A DNA stretch of 50,702 nt from Candidatus Didemnitutus sp. (GTDB taxonomy: Bacteria > Verrucomicrobiota > Verrucomicrobiia > Opitutales > Opitutaceae): contig JAUXXD010000137.1 in the NCBI GenBank assembly GCA_030681265.1, positions 1 through 50,702 on the forward strand, given 5' to 3'. Position numbers and translations under genes: made by a program. Below the pieces are notes generated by a model. The model searched no databases, had not been told where the DNA came from, and worked only from the letters and a program-made list of their open reading frames with translations. Below are positions 41,644 through 49,912 of the stretch, piece by piece. The stretch's first letter is position 1, and each line of letters begins with the position of its first letter.

Positions 41644-44568
41644 TTAGAAGAATTTGTATTCAACTTGGAGGGTGAACGCGCGACCGCGTGGGTCGGCGAC
41701 GCGCGGTTCCCAACTGCTGCCGGCACCGGTGTTGGTGTCGTAGGCGACGGAGAACGGGGGGTCTTGGTTGAAGAGGTTCTTGATGCCGGCGATCACCGTG
41801 ATGTCCTTGTTCCAGCGGTAGGTCAGGCTGGCGTTGTAGGTGATATAGGCATCGACATTTGGCTTCCACAGGGGAGGGACAACGGTGCCGTTGGCGACGC
41901 CGGGGGCGACGTAGTCGATGTAGCCAGCGCGGTAGAGTTGGCTGACGCGACCGGTCCACTTACCTTGGCGGTAGGAAACTGCGGTGGTATATTTCCATTT
42001 CAGGCCGATATCGCTAGCGCGGGTGAAGCGACCGACTTCGCTGGCACCCCAAGCAGCCGAGGGGACGAGACGGGACTTCTTTTCGAGCAAGCGGGAGACG
42101 TTGAAGTCAGCGGTGAGTTTACCGTTGAGCACGTCGAAGTCGCCGCGGCCACCGAATTCGATGCCCTTGGTGGAGGTTTCACCGGCGTTGATCCAGCGAT
42201 TGTCGATCGCGGTGATGACGTTGGAGGAATTGCGAATAATCGCGTTGGGGAATAGCGTGTGGTTCGCGAGGATCGTGGTCGGCCCGATGATGAGGATCGT
42301 GCCATCGCGGTTGACGGACCACCAATCGGCATTGAGGGTGATGTTTTTGATCGGGGAGATGACAACACCGGCGGACATCATGGAGGCCTCTTCGGGGTTG
42401 AGGTTACTTTTACCGCCCGAGCGAATCTGAATGCTGTTCGGTGGGATGAGAATGCCGGTAGCTGGGTCGGTGAGATCGGCGCCGGCGTAAATGCTTTCGG
42501 TGACCGGATCGAATTGTTGCTTGAAGGTCGGGACGCGGAACCCGGTGCTGTAGGAACTGCGGAAGAGAATTTGCTCCGTCGGGGAGAAACGGAGGGTGAT
42601 CTTCGGATTGGTCGTGCTGCCGAAGCCGGTGTATTGGTCGCGGCGGCCGGCGAGATTGAGGTCGAGGCCCTTCCAGAGGGGAACCTGCAATTCAGCGAAT
42701 ACAGCCTTGATGTCGCGGCTGAGCGTGCCGGCGGTGGCGAGGGCATTGTCAAAGGGCGCGTTGAAGATCAACGAGTCGGCCGTGCTGACGTTGGTGCGTT
42801 GGTCGCCCTTGAATTCATAGGCTTCTTTGCGGAAGTCGAAACCGACGGCACCCTGGATGGTGCCGTGGGGCATTTTCCAAACTGGGCCGGCGGCGGCGAA
42901 ATCGAATTGGGTCGTCGTGAAGGTGCCGCCGTAGAGCGTCACGCCACTGGCGGAGGCGGCCCTAAGGCCGTCCATCGCGGCCTGGGTTTGCGTGTAGGAG
43001 AACGGATTAAGCACACCGGTGTTGATCAAATTAGCAAAGGGCACGGTGTAGTAATAGCCGTTGAGCAACCTGGATCTGCTTTCGCTCTCGGCGCGCGAGA
43101 GGCCGGTGCGATATTCCCAATCTTCGAGGAAACCGAGTTTGCCCTCCAGTGAGAAGAGCAGGCGGCGAGTGTCGCTAACGGTGTTGATCTCACGGTTGCC
43201 ACCAGGGAGCGCGCGCCAACGGAAAGCCATCGGCAGGCCGCGATTGGGGGCGAGCGCGGGGAAGTAGGCCACGAGGGCATTAAAGACACGCGTGTAATCG
43301 GCACCCGTGCTCGGGTAGGAGAGATTGTAGAACGGGTTGGGCACCGAGGTGCCGTTGGCCGTTGTGGTGTTAAGACCGGTCTGGCTGGTGATTTGGTTGG
43401 GCGAAAAACTCTTGGTTGAATCAGAACGGCCAATCACGGCCTCGACGGTGAGGATGTGATCGCCAAGTTTGGCGGAGCCACGACCAACAAAATTAGTATT
43501 CTTGACTGGTTGTTGGAGGACCGCGGCGCGACCGGTGTCCCAAGCCGAACCGTATTTCGAGGAAGCCGCTGCCCAGAGCTTTTCGTCGTAGGGGCCCATG
43601 CCATCGAGTCCGGCGTAACCGGCGGTGTTGGTCGGCAGATCGATGATGTTGATGCCGTTGACGCGAAGGGTGTTGGTGATGTCGGCCGGGTCGATCGGCC
43701 CGGCGGCCCGGCCCGTAGCGTTGATGTTGTCGCGGCTGAGGGCGTTATAGAGGGAGCTGATGGCGAAGAGGGTCGCAATCGGGGTGCCGCGCGTGTCGGG
43801 CGAGAGACCGCGGTCGGGTTGGAAGGTGTTGACGAAGTCGCGTTGGTCGCCGCGGAGCATTTCGTGTTCGGATCTGGCGAGCGAGGCCATGAAGTTCCAC
43901 TTGTCGGTGTTAAGGTCGCCCCAACCGCCGACGAGAGAGTAGCGGTGGATGTTGCCGCCGCCGTCTTGCGTGACGTCGGTGGCGGCGGTGGCGATGAGCC
44001 CTTGGAAATCGCGTCGCGTGATGAAGTTGATCACGCCGCCGATGGCGTCGGTGCCGTAGGTGGCGGACGCACCGTCTTTCAGGATTTCGACCCGCTCAAT
44101 GGCGGCAAACGGGATCGAGTTGAGGTCAACGACACCACCGTTCAGGCCGTGCGAGGCGATGCGGCGGCCGTTGAGGAGAATCAGCGTGGCGTTGGAGCCC
44201 TGGCCGCGCAAATTCGCGGAGGTGGCACCGTTGTTGCCGCGTTGCGCACCGGCGACGACGTCGGCGTTGCCCGCGAGATTGTCGAGACCGTTGCCGTTGA
44301 TGTTGAGGTTGGCGATCAACTGCTCCGCACTGGCGATGCCTTCCTGGGCGAGGTCGAGGCGCGTCAGCACCTGCATGGGCAGCGCGCCTTCATCGGCGAC
44401 GCGTTTGATCATCGATCCGGTGACGATGAACTTTTCCAACTTCACGGACGATTCTTTATCGGCGTCCTTCGTCGCAGAGGCCAGTTGGCCTGACGCGGAA
44501 GGGAAAATAGTGGCGGCGAAAATCGCCACAACTGAGAGATAACGGTTCCACAGTTGACGGGTGTTCAT
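41644..44568 (-). CDS. TonB-dependent receptor
   Basis: 974-residue outer-membrane receptor. Signal peptide MNTRQLWNRYLSVVAIFAAT to about Gly27. A short SSVKLEKFIVTGSMIKR leader precedes the plug, which shows LPMQVLTRLDLAQEGI, NLRGQGSNATLILLNGRRIA and VEILKDGASATYGTDAIGGV. The beta barrel fills the rest, with a late YNASLTYRWNKDITVIAG segment and C-terminal VEYKFF ending in Phe, as barrel proteins do. No STN domain, so sigma/anti-sigma signalling is unlikely. The ligand is unknown; position inside the murein cluster suggests, but does not show, murein fragments. Lies downstream of an AraC regulator; own terminator. Confidence 0.92.
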   Translation of the reverse strand: MNTRQLWNRYLSVVAIFAATIFPSASGQLASATKDADKESSVKLEKFIVTGSMIKRVADEGALPMQVLTRLDLAQEGIASAEQLIANLNINGNGLDNLAGNADVVAGAQRGNNGATSANLRGQGSNATLILLNGRRIASHGLNGGVVDLNSIPFAAIERVEILKDGASATYGTDAIGGVINFITRRDFQGLIATAATDVTQDGGGNIHRYSLVGGWGDLNTDKWNFMASLARSEHEMLRGDQRDFVNTFQPDRGLSPDTRGTPIATLFAISSLYNALSRDNINATGRAAGPIDPADITNTLRVNGINIIDLPTNTAGYAGLDGMGPYDEKLWAAASSKYGSAWDTGRAAVLQQPVKNTNFVGRGSAKLGDHILTVEAVIGRSDSTKSFSPNQITSQTGLNTTTANGTSVPNPFYNLSYPSTGADYTRVFNALVAYFPALAPNRGLPMAFRWRALPGGNREINTVSDTRRLLFSLEGKLGFLEDWEYRTGLSRAESESRSRLLNGYYYTVPFANLINTGVLNPFSYTQTQAAMDGLRAASASGVTLYGGTFTTTQFDFAAAGPVWKMPHGTIQGAVGFDFRKEAYEFKGDQRTNVSTADSLIFNAPFDNALATAGTLSRDIKAVFAELQVPLWKGLDLNLAGRRDQYTGFGSTTNPKITLRFSPTEQILFRSSYSTGFRVPTFKQQFDPVTESIYAGADLTDPATGILIPPNSIQIRSGGKSNLNPEEASMMSAGVVISPIKNITLNADWWSVNRDGTILIIGPTTILANHTLFPNAIIRNSSNVITAIDNRWINAGETSTKGIEFGGRGDFDVLNGKLTADFNVSRLLEKKSRLVPSAAWGASEVGRFTRASDIGLKWKYTTAVSYRQGKWTGRVSQLYRAGYIDYVAPGVANGTVVPPLWKPNVDAYITYNASLTYRWNKDITVIAGIKNLFNQDPPFSVAYDTNTGAGSSWEPRVADPRGRAFTLQVEYKFF

Positions 44569-44761
44569 ACGGGTTTGGTATTAGCAGGGTATTCTCCTGA
44601 CGAGAAACGCCAAGAGGGGGCGGTGAGAACGGAATGCGAGTTCCGCTACTCAACTATATTAGGTGGGCGCAATCTAGCTCAGACAGCTTGGGCTCCAAGC
44701 CGAAAGCGCGGGCGCGTCACCCGCCGCACAGGCGCTCTCTCTGAAATCCCCGTGCGGTTAG

Positions 44762-44796
44762 CATTTTCGTCAAAAAATTCATCATTTCTGCCAATC
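44762..44796 (-). promoter_or_regulatory. 35-base repeat, copy A: candidate AraC-regulator site
   Basis: Starts GCATTTTCGTCAAAAA (44762-44777) and matches 45739-45773 at 28 of 35 positions in the same orientation. It sits 193 bases upstream of the TonB receptor ATG and 40 bases past the AraC gene stop. Half-site-like TTCGTC and TTCATC are 12 bases apart. Confidence 0.6.
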
Positions 44797-44836
44797 ACCC
44801 AAAGGGCGTTGGCGCGGGCCAACGGCGCGAGGCCCG

Positions 44837-45757
44837 TCACACACGGATGCGGGAACGGGCCTTCGGTTTTCCCGGGGCGACCTTGCCGCTGTGGCGATAC
44901 GCCAGCGGTGAAACACCATACGACAACCGGAAGGCGCGACTGAAACTGTAGATCGACGCGAAGCCGCATTGCTCGGCGACTTCCGAGACGCGTTGCGGGC
45001 CGAGTCGCAACAGGCCGCACGCTTGTTCGAGGCGCAACCGCCGCAAGTGCCGGCCGATACTCACACCGCATGACGCGCGAAAACGCGCGCGCAGATGGCT
45101 CGGACTGATCCCAAGCGAAAGAGACAGCTCCTTGATGCCCGGGGGCGCACCGCTGCGTTGCGCGAGCTGGTTGATGCGCAAGATCAGTCCCGGCACCGCG
45201 TCCTGCGGGGGAGCACCGGTCGGCGACGGCAGCTTCAGTCGGCGCAACCGTGCGAGGAACAAGGCCAGCAACAGCACCGGCATTTCCTCGGTGCGTTCGG
45301 TTTCGTAGGCTTCGACCAACTCGGCCGCGAGTGCGAGGAGTGGCGGCTTCAGCTCAAACGGCCGATACCGCAACGCCGCGAGCGTCTCCACGTCCGTCAG
45401 CGAAAACGTCACGAAAAGCCACGAAAGCGACTCATTCGCCGGCGCGCTGTAGTGGTGAAATTGAAAAGGGAAAACCAACAACCCCTCGCCGGAGCGCAGC
45501 CGGATTTCGCGATCATCCACGCACACCGTCACCGCGGTGCGCAGCGCACAGATCAAGACGAAGCGATGGTGCAACGCGCGTCCGCGCTTCGGGCGATTGA
45601 GATCGGCGGCCGCCTTGCGTTGGAAGCACACGATGTTTTCCGGCAGGAGCAACGGCGCCGCGGGTCGCCCGAGCAATTGATAACCCGGTTGCGGCAGGCG
45701 AGCAACGAGTTCGCGGAGAGGGGGCTTGGGCGCGGCTGGCATTTTCGTCAAAAACAT
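44837..45757 (-). CDS. AraC family transcriptional regulator
   Basis: 306 residues. N-terminal cupin-like sensor region (LRSGEGLLVFPFQFHHYSAP, LSWLFVTFSL) of the sugar-binding AraC type. C-terminal double helix-turn-helix at about 205-290: IKELSLSLGISPSHLRARFR then RVSEVAEQCGFASIYSFSRA and FRLSYGVSPLAYRHSGK, the usual AraC signature. Met at 45757 or the Met five codons later (45742) may be the start; both fall within a 35-base repeat that recurs downstream before the receptor gene. Divergent from nagB, in line with the receptor: likely local regulator. Effector unknown. Confidence 0.9.
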   Translation of the reverse strand: MFLTKMPAAPKPPLRELVARLPQPGYQLLGRPAAPLLLPENIVCFQRKAAADLNRPKRGRALHHRFVLICALRTAVTVCVDDREIRLRSGEGLLVFPFQFHHYSAPANESLSWLFVTFSLTDVETLAALRYRPFELKPPLLALAAELVEAYETERTEEMPVLLLALFLARLRRLKLPSPTGAPPQDAVPGLILRINQLAQRSGAPPGIKELSLSLGISPSHLRARFRASCGVSIGRHLRRLRLEQACGLLRLGPQRVSEVAEQCGFASIYSFSRAFRLSYGVSPLAYRHSGKVAPGKPKARSRIRV

Positions 45758-45773
45758 CGTCGTTTTTGCTATT
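45739..45773 (-). promoter_or_regulatory. 35-base repeat, copy B: candidate autoregulatory site
   Basis: Matches 44762-44796 at 28 of 35 positions, with the first 16 identical. It covers both candidate start codons of the AraC gene (45755-45757 and 45740-45742) and extends toward the divergent nagB promoter region. Half-site-like TTCGTC and ATCGTC are 12 bases apart. Placement suits autoregulation. Confidence 0.6.
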
Positions 45774-45844
45774 TGAGACCCGCGCCGCGAGCTTTAAGAT
45801 GAACGCTGTCCCGCGTTGCTCCGGTTGCGCACGGCAAAACCCCC

Positions 45845-46666
45845 ATGATTCCCCCTTCGTCACCACTCGATTCCCGTCGCGACCGCCGTGGCGCGGTGTT
45901 GGTTTTTGACCACCGCGACAGAGCGGTGCGGGCCATCGCAACTGAGATTGCCGCGCTGATTCGCGAGCGGGCGCGAACGGGCCACGCTTGTGTGCTCGGA
46001 CTCGCCACCGGTTCGACGCCACGCGGCCTTTACGCGGAATTGGTGCGGTTGCATCGCGAGGAAGCGCTGAGCTTCGCCAACGTCACGACCTTCAACCTCG
46101 ACGAGTATTACCCGTTGGCACCGACGCATGCGCTGAGTTACCGGAGTTACATGCACGCGGAGTTGTTTGCCCATGTCGATCTCGACCCGGCGCGCACACA
46201 TTTGCCGTCGGGCACCGTGGCGGAAGCGGACGTTGTCGCGCATTGTGCAGACTACGAAGCGAAGATTCGCGCGGCGGGCGGCATTGATCTGCAGATCCTC
46301 GGCCTCGGTGGCAACGGCCACATCGGTTTCAACGAGCCCGGGAGTTCGCGCGACTCGTGCACACGCATGGTCACGCTTGCTCCGGGCACGCGCGGCGCGG
46401 CCGCCGCCGACTGGGGCGACACCACGCCGCCGCGCTACGCGTTGACGATGGGAGTGCGGACGATTCTCGACGCGCGCCGCATCGTGTTGCTGGCGTGGGG
46501 CGAGGGCAAAGCCGACATGGTGAGCGCCGCGGTGGAAGGCGCAGTGACGGCGCAAGTTCCCGCGTCGTTTTTGCAGGAGCATCCGCAGGCGCAATTTGTT
46601 CTCGATGCGGCCGCGGCCAGCGCGTTGACGCGCCCGTCCGCCGGGTCGGGCGAACCCTCTGGGTGA
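45845..46666 (+). CDS. nagB: Glucosamine-6-phosphate deaminase
   Basis: 273-residue enzyme converting GlcN-6-P to fructose-6-P and ammonia, final step linking amino-sugar recycling to glycolysis. VLGLATGSTPRGLYAEL, FNLDEYYPL (general-base Asp), LGGNGHIGFNEPGSS (catalytic His; Asn where E. coli has Asp141, as in Bacillus-type NagB) and LLAWGEGKADMV are intact. Residues forming the E. coli allosteric C-terminus are not evident, suggesting a non-allosteric form. Divergent from the AraC gene over 87 bases. nagA (deacetylase) is not in the window. Confidence 0.94.
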   Translation: MIPPSSPLDSRRDRRGAVLVFDHRDRAVRAIATEIAALIRERARTGHACVLGLATGSTPRGLYAELVRLHREEALSFANVTTFNLDEYYPLAPTHALSYRSYMHAELFAHVDLDPARTHLPSGTVAEADVVAHCADYEAKIRAAGGIDLQILGLGGNGHIGFNEPGSSRDSCTRMVTLAPGTRGAAAADWGDTTPPRYALTMGVRTILDARRIVLLAWGEGKADMVSAAVEGAVTAQVPASFLQEHPQAQFVLDAAAASALTRPSAGSGEPSG

Positions 46667-46671
46667 GCCGC

Positions 46672-47823
46672 TCAAATCCGCACAAACCAGCGCCGCCGCC
46701 ACATCACCCAACCTACGGCCAAGTGCACCAGCACGAACGCCACCGCGAAAAGCAGCGAGGCGTTGAGCGGATTCGCGTGTGGCACGAACGCGTTTTGGTA
46801 GATAAATCCTTTCAAATTCACCCGCGCTCCGTCGGCAGCAGTCCATTGGATGAAACCCATCGTCCTCGCGACCAATCCCGCGAGCACGAAGATCACAATC
46901 GCGTTCATGCCGTAGATGACGAACGGCATCGCCCACCGCCGCAGTCCGCGCACGTCGATCAGCCAGTAACACGCCGCCAGCAACGCCATCGCCCACCCCG
47001 CCATGAACACCGTGTAGGAACTCGTCCAAAGATTCTTGTTAATCGGCAACCAGCGATCAAGCACCGCACCGAGCGCGAGCAACCCCACGCCGCCGACCAG
47101 CAGACCGCCCGCTTTGCGCGCCGCCGTGAAATTTGTGCGCAACCAGTGTCCCGCCAACACGCCGAGTAGCGTCGTCGCAATCGCGGGCAGCGTGGACAAA
47201 ATTCCCTCCGGATCAAAGCCCGCTGCCGGCGCGCCCGACCACGTGTGGCCGGCGAGCAAATGCGCATCAACCCACCCCGGTAAATTGCCCACCGGCTCGA
47301 GTCCGCCCGCGCCATGGCCCGGCACCGGCACCCACGCCAGCGCCGCCCAATAACTAGCGAGCAACACCACCGCCCACCCCGCCTGTCCGCGCGGCCCGGT
47401 GCGCAAAAAAATCATTCCGACCGCGAGGTAGCACAGCGCGATGCGTTGCAACACGCCGGGCCAACGCAGCGTTGCCCACGAAAAATGATGCGCTGGCAAC
47501 AACCCGAACGGAAACGCCGCCAGCAACAGTCCAAGCCCGAAAATAATCGCCGACCGCCGCAGCACATGGCGCCGCAATTCGTCCGCACCACTCCCCTGCC
47601 CTTGCCGGCGCGCGAACGACAGTGTGAGCGAGACGCCCATGATCCACAGAAAACACGGAAACACCAAATCCGTCGCCGTCCAGCCGTGCCACGGCGCGTG
47701 TTGCAGCGGCGCGTAGACCGATTGCCACGAACCCGGATTATTCACCAGCAACATACCCGCAATCGTCGCGCCGCGAAACGCGTCGAGCGAAACGAGTCGA
47801 TCGGTGGCGGCGGGAATGGTCAC
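46672..47823 (-). CDS. nagX: NagX-like membrane acyltransferase (HGSNAT/DUF5009 type)
   Basis: 383-residue membrane protein with about ten helices. N-terminal RLVSLDAFRGATIAGMLLVN, HAPWHGWTATDLVFPCFLWI (conserved His) and MGVSLTLSF mark the heparan-alpha-glucosaminide N-acetyltransferase-like family; the late INKNLWTSSYTVFMAGWAMA and IYGMNAIVIFVLAG fit too. These transacylases move acyl groups across the membrane to amino sugars; nagX genes occur in GlcNAc utilisation loci. GTG start overlaps the dacB stop (GTGA), so it is translationally coupled to a murein carboxypeptidase. Convergent with nagB. Confidence 0.85.
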   Translation of the reverse strand: MTIPAATDRLVSLDAFRGATIAGMLLVNNPGSWQSVYAPLQHAPWHGWTATDLVFPCFLWIMGVSLTLSFARRQGQGSGADELRRHVLRRSAIIFGLGLLLAAFPFGLLPAHHFSWATLRWPGVLQRIALCYLAVGMIFLRTGPRGQAGWAVVLLASYWAALAWVPVPGHGAGGLEPVGNLPGWVDAHLLAGHTWSGAPAAGFDPEGILSTLPAIATTLLGVLAGHWLRTNFTAARKAGGLLVGGVGLLALGAVLDRWLPINKNLWTSSYTVFMAGWAMALLAACYWLIDVRGLRRWAMPFVIYGMNAIVIFVLAGLVARTMGFIQWTAADGARVNLKGFIYQNAFVPHANPLNASLLFAVAFVLVHLAVGWVMWRRRWFVRI

Positions 47824-49370
47824 GGTATTCCGGCGTAGCGCGCGAGCATCACCGCGAGCGCGTCGAGTTCATCGTGCGCGCGGCGCTTCGGTGCCGCGAC
47901 GTGACGATTGAGCATCAAACTGAAAACGAGCCGCTCGCCTGCGGCGCTGCGCACGTAACCCGAGACCGCCACCGCCCAGCGCAAGGTGCCGGTCTTCGCG
48001 CGCAGATTATCTTCGGCCGGCGTGTCCTTCATCCGCCGCCGCAGCGAGCCGCTGCGTCCCGCTAACGGCAACGACTCCGCAAACGCCGCCGCTTCGCGAT
48101 GCGTCGCCATAAATTCTAGCAACCGCACCGTGCTCGCCGCGGTAACGAGATTGTTGCGCGACAGCCCCGAACCATCTTCGAAGATCAAATCGCGCTCCGC
48201 GATGCCAAGCCCGCGCACAAATTCATCGAGTGCGTCCAACGCGAGTTCGTCGCTGCGTTGCCACGCGCGCGTCGCCGGTTCGCGACGCAACTCACCGAGG
48301 TGCGCGAAAACCAGATTGGTCGCGAGATTCTGCGACACCTGCATAAAATCGATCACGAGCTCGCGCATCGTTGGCGACGCCACCGCGCCGATTTCCACCG
48401 CTTCCGTAGTCGGAGCTTCCGGCCAGACCACGCCGCGCGCGCTTCCTTCGACGACGATGCCCGCATCGGCCAGCGCGGACTTCAAGGCCCGCGCAAACCA
48501 TTCCGCCGGACGCGGCACGGTGGCCTCCGTCATCTCTTCGCGTGCATCCACAGCGAGGGTGCCGAAGAATTGAACCGTGGTGCTGCCGGGCAACCGCTGC
48601 ACGCGCAAGGTGGACAGGCTCTCTGCGCTCGATGTGCGGGTGCGGTTGTCCACCACCAGGCCCGACCACGGCTCGAGAATTTCAATGGCGCACGGCTCAC
48701 CCACTGCCGCGCCCGGCCGCACGCGCACATCGACATAATTTTCCGCGAGCGTGATCGCCGACACTTCGGCGCCGTAGTAATCGTTGAGATCATCCGCCGT
48801 CCAACTTGCGCCATGTGGGAGGCAACGCAGCCACGTCGCATCCGCAATGAGGTCACCGCGAATCCGCCGCACGCCCGCAGCGCGCAGCGCGTTGATAAAC
48901 GGGGTGAACGCGCTCGCAAATTCCGGTTTATGCCGGCGCGCCCGCCAGCTTGGGTCACCACGGCCCGCGATCACGAGATTGCCCGTGAGTTCGCCGTCGG
49001 TCGTTACCTGTGCATCGGAAAGCAACGGCGTGATGATGCGGTAGTCGCCGCCAAGTTGTTCCAACGCCAGCGCGCCCACGTAGAGTTTGCTGTTCGACGC
49101 CGGACTGAGGCGTGCGTCCGGCTGGTATTCAAAAAGCGTTTGGCCTGAATCGAGCGAAGTAATTTTGATGCCCCACGCCGCCCCCGCAAATCGCCCTGCC
49201 GTGACAAACGCCGTCAACTCCGCACGCAGTGCTTCGCGCGTCGTGATCGGCGATTGCGGAGTGGCCGCAGTAGTGGCCGGAAGGGTCGGTGCGGCGTGCA
49301 GCGAGAGCGACAACGCGACGCCGGCGAAACCGACCAACGTTGTCCACGAACGAAGAGAAAAGAAGCGCAT
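47820..49370 (-). CDS. dacB: D-alanyl-D-alanine carboxypeptidase/endopeptidase (PBP4 type)
   Basis: 516-residue periplasmic class C penicillin-binding protein (peptidase S13), which trims D-Ala and cuts cross-bridges in murein. Signal peptide MRFFSLRSWTTLVGFAGVAL with cleavage near HAA. Active-site SxxK is Ser92-Asn-Ser-Lys95 in LSPASNSKLYVGAL, SxN in FEDGSGLSRNN, KTG in RAKTGTLRWAV. Large domain insert between the first two motifs as in PBP4. Met at 49370 begins the signal; an upstream Met is possible. First gene of the dacB-nagX pair. Confidence 0.93.
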   Translation of the reverse strand: MRFFSLRSWTTLVGFAGVALSLSLHAAPTLPATTAATPQSPITTREALRAELTAFVTAGRFAGAAWGIKITSLDSGQTLFEYQPDARLSPASNSKLYVGALALEQLGGDYRIITPLLSDAQVTTDGELTGNLVIAGRGDPSWRARRHKPEFASAFTPFINALRAAGVRRIRGDLIADATWLRCLPHGASWTADDLNDYYGAEVSAITLAENYVDVRVRPGAAVGEPCAIEILEPWSGLVVDNRTRTSSAESLSTLRVQRLPGSTTVQFFGTLAVDAREEMTEATVPRPAEWFARALKSALADAGIVVEGSARGVVWPEAPTTEAVEIGAVASPTMRELVIDFMQVSQNLATNLVFAHLGELRREPATRAWQRSDELALDALDEFVRGLGIAERDLIFEDGSGLSRNNLVTAASTVRLLEFMATHREAAAFAESLPLAGRSGSLRRRMKDTPAEDNLRAKTGTLRWAVAVSGYVRSAAGERLVFSLMLNRHVAAPKRRAHDELDALAVMLARYAGIP

Positions 49371-49500
49371 GCGGGGTGGCGTGGAAAATGCCCGCGCGCC
49401 GGCGTGTTGCAACAGCAGCGTTGGGGTTTGGTCACAGTGGGCACCGAGAATATCCCCGGGTTCACGGAAGGCAGAACCGCCCGCCGGTTGCGCGCGCCGC

Positions 49501-49668
49501 GTGTTGCGTGAATTGCACGAGGACGTGCAGGCGTTTTATCGCGATTGCCAGCCGACGCGCGAATTGATCGAGCTGCGCAACGCCGTGCAGACCGCGCTAC
49601 TCGTCGTGCACGCCGCCGCGCTCAATCCCGAGAGCAAAGGCTGCCACTGGGTGAACGCGGATGACTAA
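49501..49668 (+). pseudogene. C-terminal remnant of L-aspartate oxidase (nadB)
   Basis: Open from GTG 49501 to TAA for 55 codons: LRELHEDVQAFYRDCQPTRE, LIELRNAVQTALLVVHAAAL, NPESKGCHWVNADD. This follows the C-terminal helical domain of NadB, where LLELRNLVxVAELIV and ESRGxHxxxD are hallmarks. The roughly 450 preceding residues (FAD domain) are absent; upstream DNA to the dacB start shows no similarity. Probably decayed after deletion. A genuine 55-aa gene is possible but less likely. Confidence 0.6.
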
Positions 49669-49733
49669 GAGAGAAGAGCGGCAGGTTGCGTGTTCGTCGC
49701 GCAACTTGGCCTTTTGAAAACAAGGAGGCAGAG

Positions 49734-49858
49734 AACCACGGATTTCACGGATGGCACGGATTGTGGGAACGCGGAACCGTATGGTGGCCCCGGATCAGTC
49801 GGAAGTTCTTGCGGAAAGTTCCCGGTTTTTATCCGAGCAATCTGTGCAATCCGTGGTT
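49734..49858. repeat. AACCACGGA-type interspersed hairpin element
   Basis: Outer arms AACCACGGATT (49734-49744) and AATCCGTGGTT (49848-49858) are perfect; pairing continues imperfectly to about 30 bases per arm (left CACGGATGGCACGGATTG against the complement of ATCCGAGCAATCTGTGC). Contains short tandem CACGGAT units. Same plan as the element at 3022-3098. No gene is visible in the rest of the 244-base gap. Confidence 0.8.
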
Positions 49859-49912
49859 GATTGGATTGCTTGCCGGAGGTTGTGCGCGCGCCGCGCTACC
49901 CCTCTTGCCCGC

